DNA of 37,551 nucleotides, taken from Chloroflexota bacterium (GTDB lineage: Bacteria > Chloroflexota > UBA11872 > VXOZ01). The stretch is taken from assembly GCA_028874195.1 (NCBI GenBank), contig JAPPLM010000027.1, forward strand, positions 1 through 37,551. Direction: 5' to 3'. Made by a program: the position numbers and the translations under genes. The notes beneath the pieces were generated by a model, which was not told where the DNA came from, did not search any database, and worked only from the letters and a program-made list of their open reading frames with translations. This document shows, piece after piece, positions 6,624 to 14,173 of this stretch; position 1 is the stretch's first letter, and each line of letters opens with the position of its first letter.

Positions 6624-9600
6624 ATGGCAACGGCACAGAAAGCGGATTCCGTAAGCACAAGTTGGCGGCTTGCCAGTCTCACCAAGGGCGTGCGCGGTCG
6701 GATTGTTCTGGCCGCGCTTTTTGGATTGGGCGCCGTAACGACCGGCGTGGCGCGGCTTTCGCTCTCCGGTACTGCGGTAGCGATGGTCTTCGAGCAGAAG
6801 CCCTTCATGGAAATTCTTGTGATTCTGCTCGGCGTGCTATTTCTGCCAATGCTGCGCATCGTCTTTACCATGGCGCAGCAGTTCATCGCCCACGAGACCG
6901 CGGCCAAGATGAAAGTCAAACTGCGCACCGCCCTTTACAAGCACTTGCTGCGGCTGGGTCCGGGTTTCACGCAGAAGCAACGCACCGGCGAGGTAGTAGT
7001 GAAAGCCGTGGACTCGGTAGAGCAGCTTGAGACGTTTTTCGGTCGCTACCTGCCGCAGCTTGTGGTGGCAGGAATAGCTCCGATTGGCATTCTCATCTTC
7101 ATGACGATTCTCGATTGGCATTCCGCCGTCATCTTCCTGACATTTGCCGTGCTCACCTACGTGGCGCCGACGTTCTTCCGCCGGGCCACGTACCGTGCCA
7201 GTGGTGGGCGCTGGCAGGCCAACCGCAAGCTCAGCGCGGACTTCATCGACGCCATTCAGGGTCTTGCCACCTTGAAGATCTTCGGCCGCAGCACGGACTG
7301 GGGCCACATGCTCGCCGACCGTGCCCGCGCGCTCTCGAAGACCACCATGAAGGTGCTGGGCATCAACATCGCGGCCGGCGGCGTGAGCATGCTCTTCATG
7401 AGCCTCGGCGCCGCATTGGTGCTCGCCTGGGGCGCGGTGCGGGTCGATCAAGGCACGCTTGAAATAACCCCGCTCATGATTGTGCTTTTCTTAGGCGTGG
7501 AGATCTTTCGCCCACTACGGGAACTCAACCAGCTCTACCACACGGGTCTGCTCGGCATTTCGTCGGCGATCGGCATGTTCTCGCTTCTCGATGAGAAACC
7601 GGAGGTCGTGGACGCCGCCGACCGTGCCACTGCAAGTGACGGAGCGGCCCCGACTGTCGTAAATGAAGCAGCGCTGGATCCCAGCGTGGACTTCGAGAAC
7701 ATCACCTTCACCTACGAACAAGGCAACCGACCCGCGTTGCAGGATGTTTCCTTCTCCGTGCCGGCGGGCAGCACGCTGGGCATCGTGGGTCCGTCCGGGG
7801 CAGGCAAGACGACGGTTACAAACTTGCTGTTGCGCTTTTTCGATCCCCAGTCGGGCCGCATCATGCTTGGCGGTCACGACCTGTGCGACATTCCGTTGGA
7901 AACTCTGCGGCAGCAGGTATCTATCGTCGCCCAGGACACGTATCTCTTCCACGGCACGGTGCTGGAGAACATTCGCCTCGCCCGCCCCGACGCTTCCGAT
8001 GAAGAAGTGCTCGCAGCGGCGCGCGCGGCAAATGCCCACGAGTTCATCCCACGATTGCTAGATGGTTACAACACGATCATCGGTGAACGCGGCCAGAAGC
8101 TCTCCGGCGGCCAGCGGCAACGCTTGGCTATCGCGCGGGCCATTCTCAAAGACGCACCTATTCTCATTCTCGATGAGGCTACCTCACACGTGGACAGCGG
8201 CAACGAAGCGGTCATACAAGAGGCGCTGGAGCGTCTCATGCAAAATCGGACGACGATAGTTATCGCTCATCGCCTGTCCACGGTGGTCGGCGCCGACCAA
8301 ATCATCGTGTTGGATCTAGGCGCGTGCGTGGAACGGGGTTCCCACGGCGAACTTATGGCGTATGACGGCGTCTATGCGCGTCTGGTAGCGGCGCAATCGC
8401 GGCAGCCGGTGGCCCCAGAAGACGCTGACGCGACCGGAGCGCTTGGTTCCGTCGCGACAAATGGGAATACCGTACAGACCAACGCCATTGCCGGGCTTGA
8501 TCGCACAGGCAAGAAACGCAAGTCTGATGACAAGGCCGATAACGGCGGCCACTTTCTGCGCAGCGCCGGTCACGCCAAGCCCATCGAGCCGGTCGCAATC
8601 GGCGCATGGGAAACGAGCAGCCGCCTCATGCGGCTCATTCGCCCGGAGTGGCTGGAGTTCGCCATTACCGTCGGCAGCGGCCTGGTAAAGGCGGGAGCTA
8701 CCATCGCGCTTGGTGTTGCCAGCGCCATGTTGGCCGGCCGTGTGGCCACTGACGGCGGGCTGGGGGCCTTGATCCCAATCGTCCTCGCGCTCGCGGTGAC
8801 GGTGGCGCTCTTTACTTGGATCGAGTCCTGGATTTCCCACGATATGGCCTACCGCATTCTGGCTGACATGCGCATCAAGCTCTTTGACACACTGGACCGC
8901 CTCGCGCCAGCGTACATGTACAGCCGCCGCAGCGGGGACCTGACAAGCGTTGTGACGTCCGATATCGAGACCGTCGAGTCGTTCTTCGCCCATGCTGCCG
9001 GCCCGATCCTGGTCGCCATCATGGTGCCGCTGGTCGCCCTGGCCTTCTTGCTCAACATGTCGTGGCTGCTCGCGCTTTCCCTGGTGCCGTTCCTCATTCT
9101 GGTCGGCCTGAGCCCCCACTACATCGGCAGGCACACGGACCGGTTGGGCAACCGGCTGCGCGCGGAGCTTGGCGAGGTCAACGCCCACATGGCGGACAGC
9201 GTGCAGGGGCTGCGCGAGGTGGTAGTCTTTTCGCAGGACGGCAGGCGTTTGCAGGAAATCCACGACAAGAGCGATGCGCTTACGGGCTTGCAAATACGCT
9301 ATGGCAGGCAACTCGGTTTCCAGCAAGGCGCCATCGAGGGCATCCAAGCGGTCGGCGCGCTCGTCGTGCTCATATTGGGCGCGTATCTCGTCAATGAAGG
9401 GCTTATGGGAGCGGCGGCTTTGCCGGTAGCAACGATGCTGGCTTTGACCTGCTTTACGCCGGTAGCCGAAATCGCCCGCATCGTCAAGGAACTGGCAAAC
9501 GCCTTCGGTTCCGGGCGCCGCGTTTTTGCCGTGCAGGACGAACCGGTGCCGGTAGACGACGGAGATGCCGTCTCGCCCGAAACCGCCGCAGTTCCCGCAC

Positions 9601-10322
9601 TGCAATTCGAAGACGTCTGGTTCAATTACGGACCGGGAGAGCCGCAGGCCCTGAGCAGCGTTTCATTTTCAGTAGATGCCGGTCAGACAGTCGCCTTGGT
9701 AGGGCCTTCCGGCGCGGGCAAGACCACTGTTGCGCACCTGCTCATGCGCTTCTGGGACCCCCAGCAGGGCAAGATCACTTTCGGCGGCCACGATATTCGC
9801 GGCTTCACGCTCGACGACTTGCGCAGCCGCATCTCGCTCGTCTCCCAGGACATTTATCTCTTCAACATGAGCATCCGGGAGAACCTGCGCTTGGCGCGGC
9901 CTGATGCCACCGATGCAGAGATCGAGGCAGCGGCTAAGATGGCCAGCGCCCACGAATTCATCCAGACGTTCCCGCAGGGTTACGATTCCGTCGTCGGCGA
10001 ACGGGGCACGTCGATTTCCGGCGGGCAGCGCCAGCGATTAGCAATTGCCCGTGCTCTGCTGAAGCAAGCGCCGATTCTCATCCTGGACGAAGCCACGTCC
10101 CATCTCGACACGGAGAACGAACGCGAGGTGCGGGCGGCCATTGCTGAGCTGATGGAGGGCCGCACCACCCTTGTCATCGCGCATCGCTTGTCGACAGTGC
10201 GTGATGCAGACAACATTATCGTTCTCGACGACGGGCGCGTCACCCAGCAAGGCACTCACGACGAACTGCTGGACTCCACAGGCACGTATGCCGAGCTTGT
10301 CCGGGTTCAAGTCCAAATCTAG
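6624..10322 (+). CDS. fused CydDC-type ABC exporter (two full half-transporters)
   Basis: This 1232-residue protein is two type IV ABC half-transporters in one chain. The first membrane domain (about 20-315) is followed by a nucleotide-binding domain with Walker A GPSGAGKT at 389-396, signature LSGGQ at 493-497 and Walker B ILILDEATSH near 513. A polar linker (about 590-670) leads to a second membrane domain (about 675-960) and a second ATPase with Walker A at 1027-1034, ISGGQ at 1131-1135 and Walker B at 1151-1162. Both sites look catalytically complete. The FRPLRELNQLYHTGLLG region before the first ATPase is like CydD, which with CydC exports or cycles glutathione/cysteine or haem for cytochrome bd assembly. 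CydD and CydC are normally separate, so this is a CydD-CydC-like fusion. Substrate is not shown. GAGGGAG precedes the ATG. Confidence 0.85.
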   Translation: MATAQKADSVSTSWRLASLTKGVRGRIVLAALFGLGAVTTGVARLSLSGTAVAMVFEQKPFMEILVILLGVLFLPMLRIVFTMAQQFIAHETAAKMKVKLRTALYKHLLRLGPGFTQKQRTGEVVVKAVDSVEQLETFFGRYLPQLVVAGIAPIGILIFMTILDWHSAVIFLTFAVLTYVAPTFFRRATYRASGGRWQANRKLSADFIDAIQGLATLKIFGRSTDWGHMLADRARALSKTTMKVLGINIAAGGVSMLFMSLGAALVLAWGAVRVDQGTLEITPLMIVLFLGVEIFRPLRELNQLYHTGLLGISSAIGMFSLLDEKPEVVDAADRATASDGAAPTVVNEAALDPSVDFENITFTYEQGNRPALQDVSFSVPAGSTLGIVGPSGAGKTTVTNLLLRFFDPQSGRIMLGGHDLCDIPLETLRQQVSIVAQDTYLFHGTVLENIRLARPDASDEEVLAAARAANAHEFIPRLLDGYNTIIGERGQKLSGGQRQRLAIARAILKDAPILILDEATSHVDSGNEAVIQEALERLMQNRTTIVIAHRLSTVVGADQIIVLDLGACVERGSHGELMAYDGVYARLVAAQSRQPVAPEDADATGALGSVATNGNTVQTNAIAGLDRTGKKRKSDDKADNGGHFLRSAGHAKPIEPVAIGAWETSSRLMRLIRPEWLEFAITVGSGLVKAGATIALGVASAMLAGRVATDGGLGALIPIVLALAVTVALFTWIESWISHDMAYRILADMRIKLFDTLDRLAPAYMYSRRSGDLTSVVTSDIETVESFFAHAAGPILVAIMVPLVALAFLLNMSWLLALSLVPFLILVGLSPHYIGRHTDRLGNRLRAELGEVNAHMADSVQGLREVVVFSQDGRRLQEIHDKSDALTGLQIRYGRQLGFQQGAIEGIQAVGALVVLILGAYLVNEGLMGAAALPVATMLALTCFTPVAEIARIVKELANAFGSGRRVFAVQDEPVPVDDGDAVSPETAAVPALQFEDVWFNYGPGEPQALSSVSFSVDAGQTVALVGPSGAGKTTVAHLLMRFWDPQQGKITFGGHDIRGFTLDDLRSRISLVSQDIYLFNMSIRENLRLARPDATDAEIEAAAKMASAHEFIQTFPQGYDSVVGERGTSISGGQRQRLAIARALLKQAPILILDEATSHLDTENEREVRAAIAELMEGRTTLVIAHRLSTVRDADNIIVLDDGRVTQQGTHDELLDSTGTYAELVRVQVQI

Positions 10323-10346
10323 CGGGCACAGGCTGTTGAAAGATTC

Positions 10347-10388
10347 GGTATCCGTTCATCCTTCGACAAGCTCAGGACGAACGGTTGT
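10347..10388. repeat. CTTCGACAAGCTCAGG-type palindromic repeat, copy 1
   Basis: GTATCCGTTCATCC, the CTTCGACAAGCTCAGG core and ACGAACGG form an imperfect stem between the convergent ends of the ABC exporter and argC. The same sequence, inverted and with a perfect 10-bp outer stem, is at 23088-23127. Variants occur at 34147-34198 and 34230-34266. It may also act as a terminator for the two convergent genes. Confidence 0.75.
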
Positions 10389-10392
10389 CCTG

Positions 10393-11421
10393 CTACGGAA
10401 AGAGCGGCTTGGCTTCCAGCCCCATGGTTTCCGGCAGGCCGAGCATGGCGTTAGCGTTCTGCAGCGCTTGGCCGGAGGCGCCCTTAACCAGATTGTCGAT
10501 GGCGGTAGTGACGATGAGGTGCTCCGTGCGTTCGTGCACCACCGGATGAATGAGACAGTGGTTGCTCCCGTAGGTCCACTTGGTCTTGGGTGAGACCGCA
10601 AGCACCTGCACGAACGGCTCGTCGGCGTAACGGGCGTGATAGAGGTCGTCCACTTCCCGCTGGGTAACGGCACTGGCGAGTGTGGCGTAGCAGGTCGCCA
10701 GGATGCCGCGGGTCATGGGAATGAGGTGCGGGACGAAAGTCACTTGCACGTCCGTGCCCGCCACTTCGCTCAGTTCCTGTACGATTTCCGGCATATGCCG
10801 GTGGCCCTGCAGCGCATAGGCTTCCACGCTCTCATTGACTTCCGAATAATGATTCGTCAGCGTGAGGCTGCGACCGCCGCCGGAGATGCCGGACTTGGCG
10901 TCTACGATCACAGCAGGGGGAATGAGTCTTTCTGCTAGTGCTGGCGCTAATCCCAAGATAGCGCCGGTGGGATAGCAGCCCGGATTTGCCACGATCTTGG
11001 CCTGTTGCACCTCCTCCCGGTGCAACTCGGTCAGGCCAAAGACGGCGCTCTCCAGGTAATCCGGGCACGGGTGCTCCTGATACCACTCCTGGTAGGTCTC
11101 CGGGTCATGGAGCCGAAAGTCGGCAGCGATATCTACCACCGGAACACCGTCCTGAATGAACGGCAGCAGAGCCTCCGCCGAGGCCTTGTGGGGCAGTCCG
11201 GAAAAGACGAGGTCCACCTCCGTGGTAATGTCTTCCGTTATCGTCATCTCGGCAAGATCGCCGTTGGGAAAGAGGCCCGTAAACGGGAAGACCTCGCCCA
11301 GGCTCTTGCCAGCCTGGCTGCGGCCAGTGACGGCGACAATCTGCATCTCTGGGTGCCAGGCCAGCAGCCGGATGAGTTCCAGTCCGGCATAGCCGGTGAC
11401 GTTCAATATGCCAATGCGCAT
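10393..11421 (-). CDS. argC: N-acetyl-gamma-glutamyl-phosphate reductase
   Basis: ArgC reduces N-acetylglutamyl phosphate to the semialdehyde with NADPH, the third step of arginine synthesis in the cytosol. The protein has 342 residues from the ATG at 11421, preceded by GGAG. An upstream TTG would add six residues. The N-terminal dinucleotide-binding segment is MRIGILNVTGYAGLELIRLL, the catalytic cysteine is Cys149 in NPGCYPTGA, and the substrate-binding GISGGGR and GHRHMPEI stretches are present. Length and motifs match the 340-350 residue bacterial type. No other arg genes are adjacent, so it stands alone on this strand. Confidence 0.95.
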   Translation of the reverse strand: MRIGILNVTGYAGLELIRLLAWHPEMQIVAVTGRSQAGKSLGEVFPFTGLFPNGDLAEMTITEDITTEVDLVFSGLPHKASAEALLPFIQDGVPVVDIAADFRLHDPETYQEWYQEHPCPDYLESAVFGLTELHREEVQQAKIVANPGCYPTGAILGLAPALAERLIPPAVIVDAKSGISGGGRSLTLTNHYSEVNESVEAYALQGHRHMPEIVQELSEVAGTDVQVTFVPHLIPMTRGILATCYATLASAVTQREVDDLYHARYADEPFVQVLAVSPKTKWTYGSNHCLIHPVVHERTEHLIVTTAIDNLVKGASGQALQNANAMLGLPETMGLEAKPLFP

Positions 11422-11532
11422 CCTAGTACTCCGCTTCAAAACAGAAAGTGCAAGACTAAACGAGTGAGGTTCTCGCGGCTAGCGTAAGAGGATAGAGATT
11501 CAGTATAACCAAACACCGCTGCCGCGTAAATC

Positions 11533-12402
11533 CTAGCGTGTAGCAATAATCACGAGGATCAGGGCTGCCAGTCCGATGCGATAGAGCGCCAGCGGCCAGA
11601 GCCTGCCACGCTGCAGGTAGCGCAAGAAGACGCGGATACAGAGATATCCCACCACCAGCGCGCTGAGAAATCCCACTATGAAGAGCGTGCCGCCGTTGCC
11701 GCTCAGGGCCGCGCTATCGAGGTGACGCGCTTCCCAAATGCCCGCGCCGAAGATTATCGGAGCCATGAGCAGGAACGAGAAACGCGCGGCTTGCACCCGG
11801 CTCAAGCCCAGCAGCATGCCCATCGTGATGGTGCTGCCGGAGCGGGACACTCCCGGCACGGTGGCCAGCGCTTGGGCGAATCCGATGAGCAAGGCTTCCC
11901 GCCAACCAAGGCTGTCCAGACCTTTTTCACCGCTATGCCGAGCATCCACTACCCACAGAATCACGCCAACCCCGGCGAGGGCAGCGGCGATGATCCAGGG
12001 CGAACGGAGGACTGTGGCGGCAGCTTCTTCAAGCAGCAGACCGGCGACCACCGCGGGCAGCGTGGCGAGCACGAGCAGCCACGCCAGCTTACGCTCGGGC
12101 TCGGCTTGGATATTCCGGTCGCGAATAGAGGTTAAGAAAGCAGTGGCGAGCGACAGAACGTCGCGCCAGAATACCAGCAGGACGGCAAAGAGCGTACCCA
12201 CGTGCAGCGCTACCGCAAACGGCAGGCTGTTCAGGACCGGCGACGACCACCGGAACGCCCAGGGCAGAATGGCAAGGTGGCCGGAACTGGAAATCGGCAG
12301 AAATTCGGTGATTCCCTGCACGATCCCAAGTATGATAGCTGCGATCACATCGCTATCCCACCACGCTGCCCCGGCGGCAAGCGAAAAGGTCTGGTATGGC
12401 AT
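11533..12402 (-). CDS. uppP: undecaprenyl-diphosphatase
   Basis: UppP (BacA) dephosphorylates undecaprenyl pyrophosphate to recycle the lipid carrier of peptidoglycan and other envelope polymers, and gives bacitracin tolerance. It is an integral membrane protein of 289 residues with about eight hydrophobic segments. Both family motifs are intact: the (E/Q)GxxEFLP-SSSGH motif at 29-42 with Glu33, and the PGVSRSGS motif at 183-190. An AAGGA site lies five bases before the ATG. It lies 19 bases behind the inositol monophosphatase gene on the same strand, so the two are probably one operon. Confidence 0.95.
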   Translation of the reverse strand: MPYQTFSLAAGAAWWDSDVIAAIILGIVQGITEFLPISSSGHLAILPWAFRWSSPVLNSLPFAVALHVGTLFAVLLVFWRDVLSLATAFLTSIRDRNIQAEPERKLAWLLVLATLPAVVAGLLLEEAAATVLRSPWIIAAALAGVGVILWVVDARHSGEKGLDSLGWREALLIGFAQALATVPGVSRSGSTITMGMLLGLSRVQAARFSFLLMAPIIFGAGIWEARHLDSAALSGNGGTLFIVGFLSALVVGYLCIRVFLRYLQRGRLWPLALYRIGLAALILVIIATR

Positions 12403-12421
12403 CTACGTCCTTGGATTCCGT

Positions 12422-13207
12422 CTAGGTCGTGCGGCGCGCCTGCTCGACTTCTCTAATCCTGGCTACTATTGCCGCACTCCCCGCGACCACGGAGCCAACT
12501 TGCGGCGAGGTCACGGGGGAGCCGTTCATTGCGACATATGCGCCTTCCGCTTCCTGTACGATCAGCAGCGCGGCGGCCATGTCCCAGGGCTCCAACCGAT
12601 GGTGAAAGAACCCGCTCAAACGTCCCGCGGCGACGTAGCATAAGGCAAGCGCCGCCGAACCTGTGATGCGGAGTCCGGCAACCTGAGGTCGCAGCGCCGC
12701 AGCGAGGGCCATGCTCTCGGAGGAGGCCGGCTCATTGTGTCCCAGGTCAAAGCCGAGCAGTGCGTCATGCCAGGCAACGCCTCTGCGCACTGTGATCCTT
12801 TCACCATTCCACGTCGCGCCCTTTCCGGCCTCAGCCACAAAGAGATCGTCCAAGAGGGGATCGTACACAACGCCGACGACCGGTCGCTTGCGTTCCACCA
12901 ATGCAATGCTCACGGTAAACAGGGGAAAGCGATTGGCAACATTGAGCGTGCCGTCGACTGGGTCAACGATCCACGTCGGTTCGTCGGACAGCGGACGTGC
13001 GGTAAGCTCTTCGGACAGGAAGTGATGGCTGGGAAATGCGGTGCTAATTCGCTCCTGTACGAGGTCGTTTACGGCGAGGTCGAGGCCGGTGACATAGTCT
13101 CCCCGGCCTTTGGTCGCAACAATCGCAGCGTCGGCTGCATTCTTTCGCAGATATGCTCCGGATTCTTGCGCTGCGGCCGTAGCGACCGCAACGGGCGACA
13201 ATTGCAT
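12422..13207 (-). CDS. inositol monophosphatase family protein
   Basis: This is a Mg-dependent sugar-phosphate phosphatase of about 261-263 residues. Metal ligands of the family are present: Glu68-Glu69 (FLSEEL), Asp84 and Asp87 in WIVDPVDGTLN (81-91), and Asp211 in EPWDMAAALLIVQEAEG (numbering from a TTG at 13213). Substrates of the family range from inositol-1-phosphate and histidinol phosphate to fructose-1,6-bisphosphate or PAP, and the sequence does not decide between them. Start choice is open. The ATG at 13207 is used here, but AAAGG lies at better spacing for the TTG at 13213. It is the first gene of the likely pair with uppP. Confidence 0.9.
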   Translation of the reverse strand: MQLSPVAVATAAAQESGAYLRKNAADAAIVATKGRGDYVTGLDLAVNDLVQERISTAFPSHHFLSEELTARPLSDEPTWIVDPVDGTLNVANRFPLFTVSIALVERKRPVVGVVYDPLLDDLFVAEAGKGATWNGERITVRRGVAWHDALLGFDLGHNEPASSESMALAAALRPQVAGLRITGSAALALCYVAAGRLSGFFHHRLEPWDMAAALLIVQEAEGAYVAMNGSPVTSPQVGSVVAGSAAIVARIREVEQARRTT

Positions 13208-13246
13208 GATCAAGCGTTACCTTTACGCATTGCGGCGCGCGAACCC

Positions 13247-13270
13247 GGGAGCGCGGGTGTCTCGCCCGCA
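13247..13270 (+). repeat. REP palindrome flanking the RAYT gene, copy 1
   Basis: GGGAGCGCGGGTGTCTCGCC begins this 24-base unit. GCGGGT pairs with GCCCGC to form a hairpin. It matches the units at 14009-14032 and 14077-14100 on the opposite strand with three differences. It lies just downstream of the RAYT stop and is inverted relative to the copies at the gene's 5' side. Confidence 0.7.
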
Positions 13271-13375
13271 GGCTACCATGACGCGAGCCACTGTCGAACT
13301 TGCGCATCTACCCCTTGGGGCACTTGGGCTTCTCAGTGCTGTGTGAAACGCTGGCGCTGCATTGCAGCACTCACG

Positions 13376-14056
13376 TTAACTCTCTCGTTCATACCCATCG
13401 TTCCCATTCGTCACCCGAGCATACGCGCTGCTAAACCGCCAGTCCACGTTGCGCTGGCAGAGGCCGGCCTTCACAGGATTGGCTTCTATGTAGGCAATGG
13501 CTGCGGTGAAATGCCGCTCATTACGGATAAAGCGGTCAAAGTAATCCTGGCTCCAAAATGGCGCGGAGCAGCCGAAACGCTTGACCGCTTGATGGGCCGT
13601 AAATGACTTCCAGCTATGTATGATCGTGGAAACGGCATGCCCGGCTAATGGCGCAAAGAGCACGTGAACGTGTGTCGGCATCACAACCCACGCGTGCAAA
13701 TGGTAGCGCGTGTTGGCGAAATAGAGCAAGGCATCTTCTACCATCGCTGCAAGCTGTGGGTTGCGTAGAGGCGTATCTTTGGTTTCTTGATCAAGGTACG
13801 CTTCAAGCCGGCGGCGCAAGGCGCTCTTTTTTTGCGTTTCGCCAAGATAGTTGAGTTCTTGGTTCCATCTAGCGAGTACAGTTGACGGTAATGTTCCGGC
13901 AAGCCGGAAAGTTACCATCTGCGGGATCGCTCCTCCGTCGAAGTGTGGCAGATAGCCGCGAAAGTGCCAACCGCGTGGCTCAAGGGTGGCAGACGGCAGT
14001 GATGCGGATGCGGGCGGGACGCCCGCGTTCCCAGGCGGCCGCTTCTTTCTTTTCAT
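13376..14056 (-). CDS. REP-associated tyrosine transposase (RAYT, Y1/IS200-like)
   Basis: This is a single-domain Y1 HUH transposase-like protein of about 227 residues. The metal-binding HxH is in MPTHVHVLFAP. The nucleophile region is FWSQDYFDRFIRNERHF, and the family ending YIEANPVKAGLC is intact. RAYTs cut and move, or maintain, REP palindromes and are usually single-copy genes flanked by them, as is the case here. The ATG at 14056 is used, and a TTG at 14062 is also in frame. The first 30 or so codons run through a REP unit (14009-14032, encoding NAGVPPASA), so the real start may be later, nearer the WHFRGYLPHFDGG segment. No IS200 left/right ends were seen. Confidence 0.85.
   Translation of the reverse strand: MKRKKRPPGNAGVPPASASLPSATLEPRGWHFRGYLPHFDGGAIPQMVTFRLAGTLPSTVLARWNQELNYLGETQKKSALRRRLEAYLDQETKDTPLRNPQLAAMVEDALLYFANTRYHLHAWVVMPTHVHVLFAPLAGHAVSTIIHSWKSFTAHQAVKRFGCSAPFWSQDYFDRFIRNERHFTAAIAYIEANPVKAGLCQRNVDWRFSSAYARVTNGNDGYERES
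14009..14032 (-). repeat. REP palindrome, copy 2 (inside RAYT 5' end)
   Basis: TGCGGGCGGGACGCCCGCGT begins this unit, which is the reverse complement of copy 1 apart from three bases. It lies within the annotated 5' end of the RAYT gene. The flanking sequence CCAGGCGGCCGCTTC resembles that after copy 3, so the repeat unit spans about 50 bases. Confidence 0.75.
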
Positions 14057-14076
14057 TCTCAAATCGCTGGTGGAGG

Positions 14077-14100
14077 TGCGGGCGGGACGCCCGCGTTCCC
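14077..14100 (-). repeat. REP palindrome, copy 3
   Basis: This unit is identical to the copy at 14009-14032, in direct orientation 68 bases away. The CCAGGTAGCCGTTTCCTC that follows is a variant of the copy-2 flank. It lies between the RAYT gene and the end of the double hydrolase gene. Confidence 0.75.
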
Positions 14101-14173
14101 AGGTAGCCGTTTCCTCTCTTTTATCTTAATCGCAGGTAGCTCCCACCGGCATCCGGGAGTCCATTCCCAGATA

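Noticed and set aside
8316-9605. 429-codon open frame antisense to the ABC exporter
   Set aside because: The composition is typical of a shadow frame (Arg, His, Gln rich) and the plus-strand frame is a complete exporter with all ATPase motifs.
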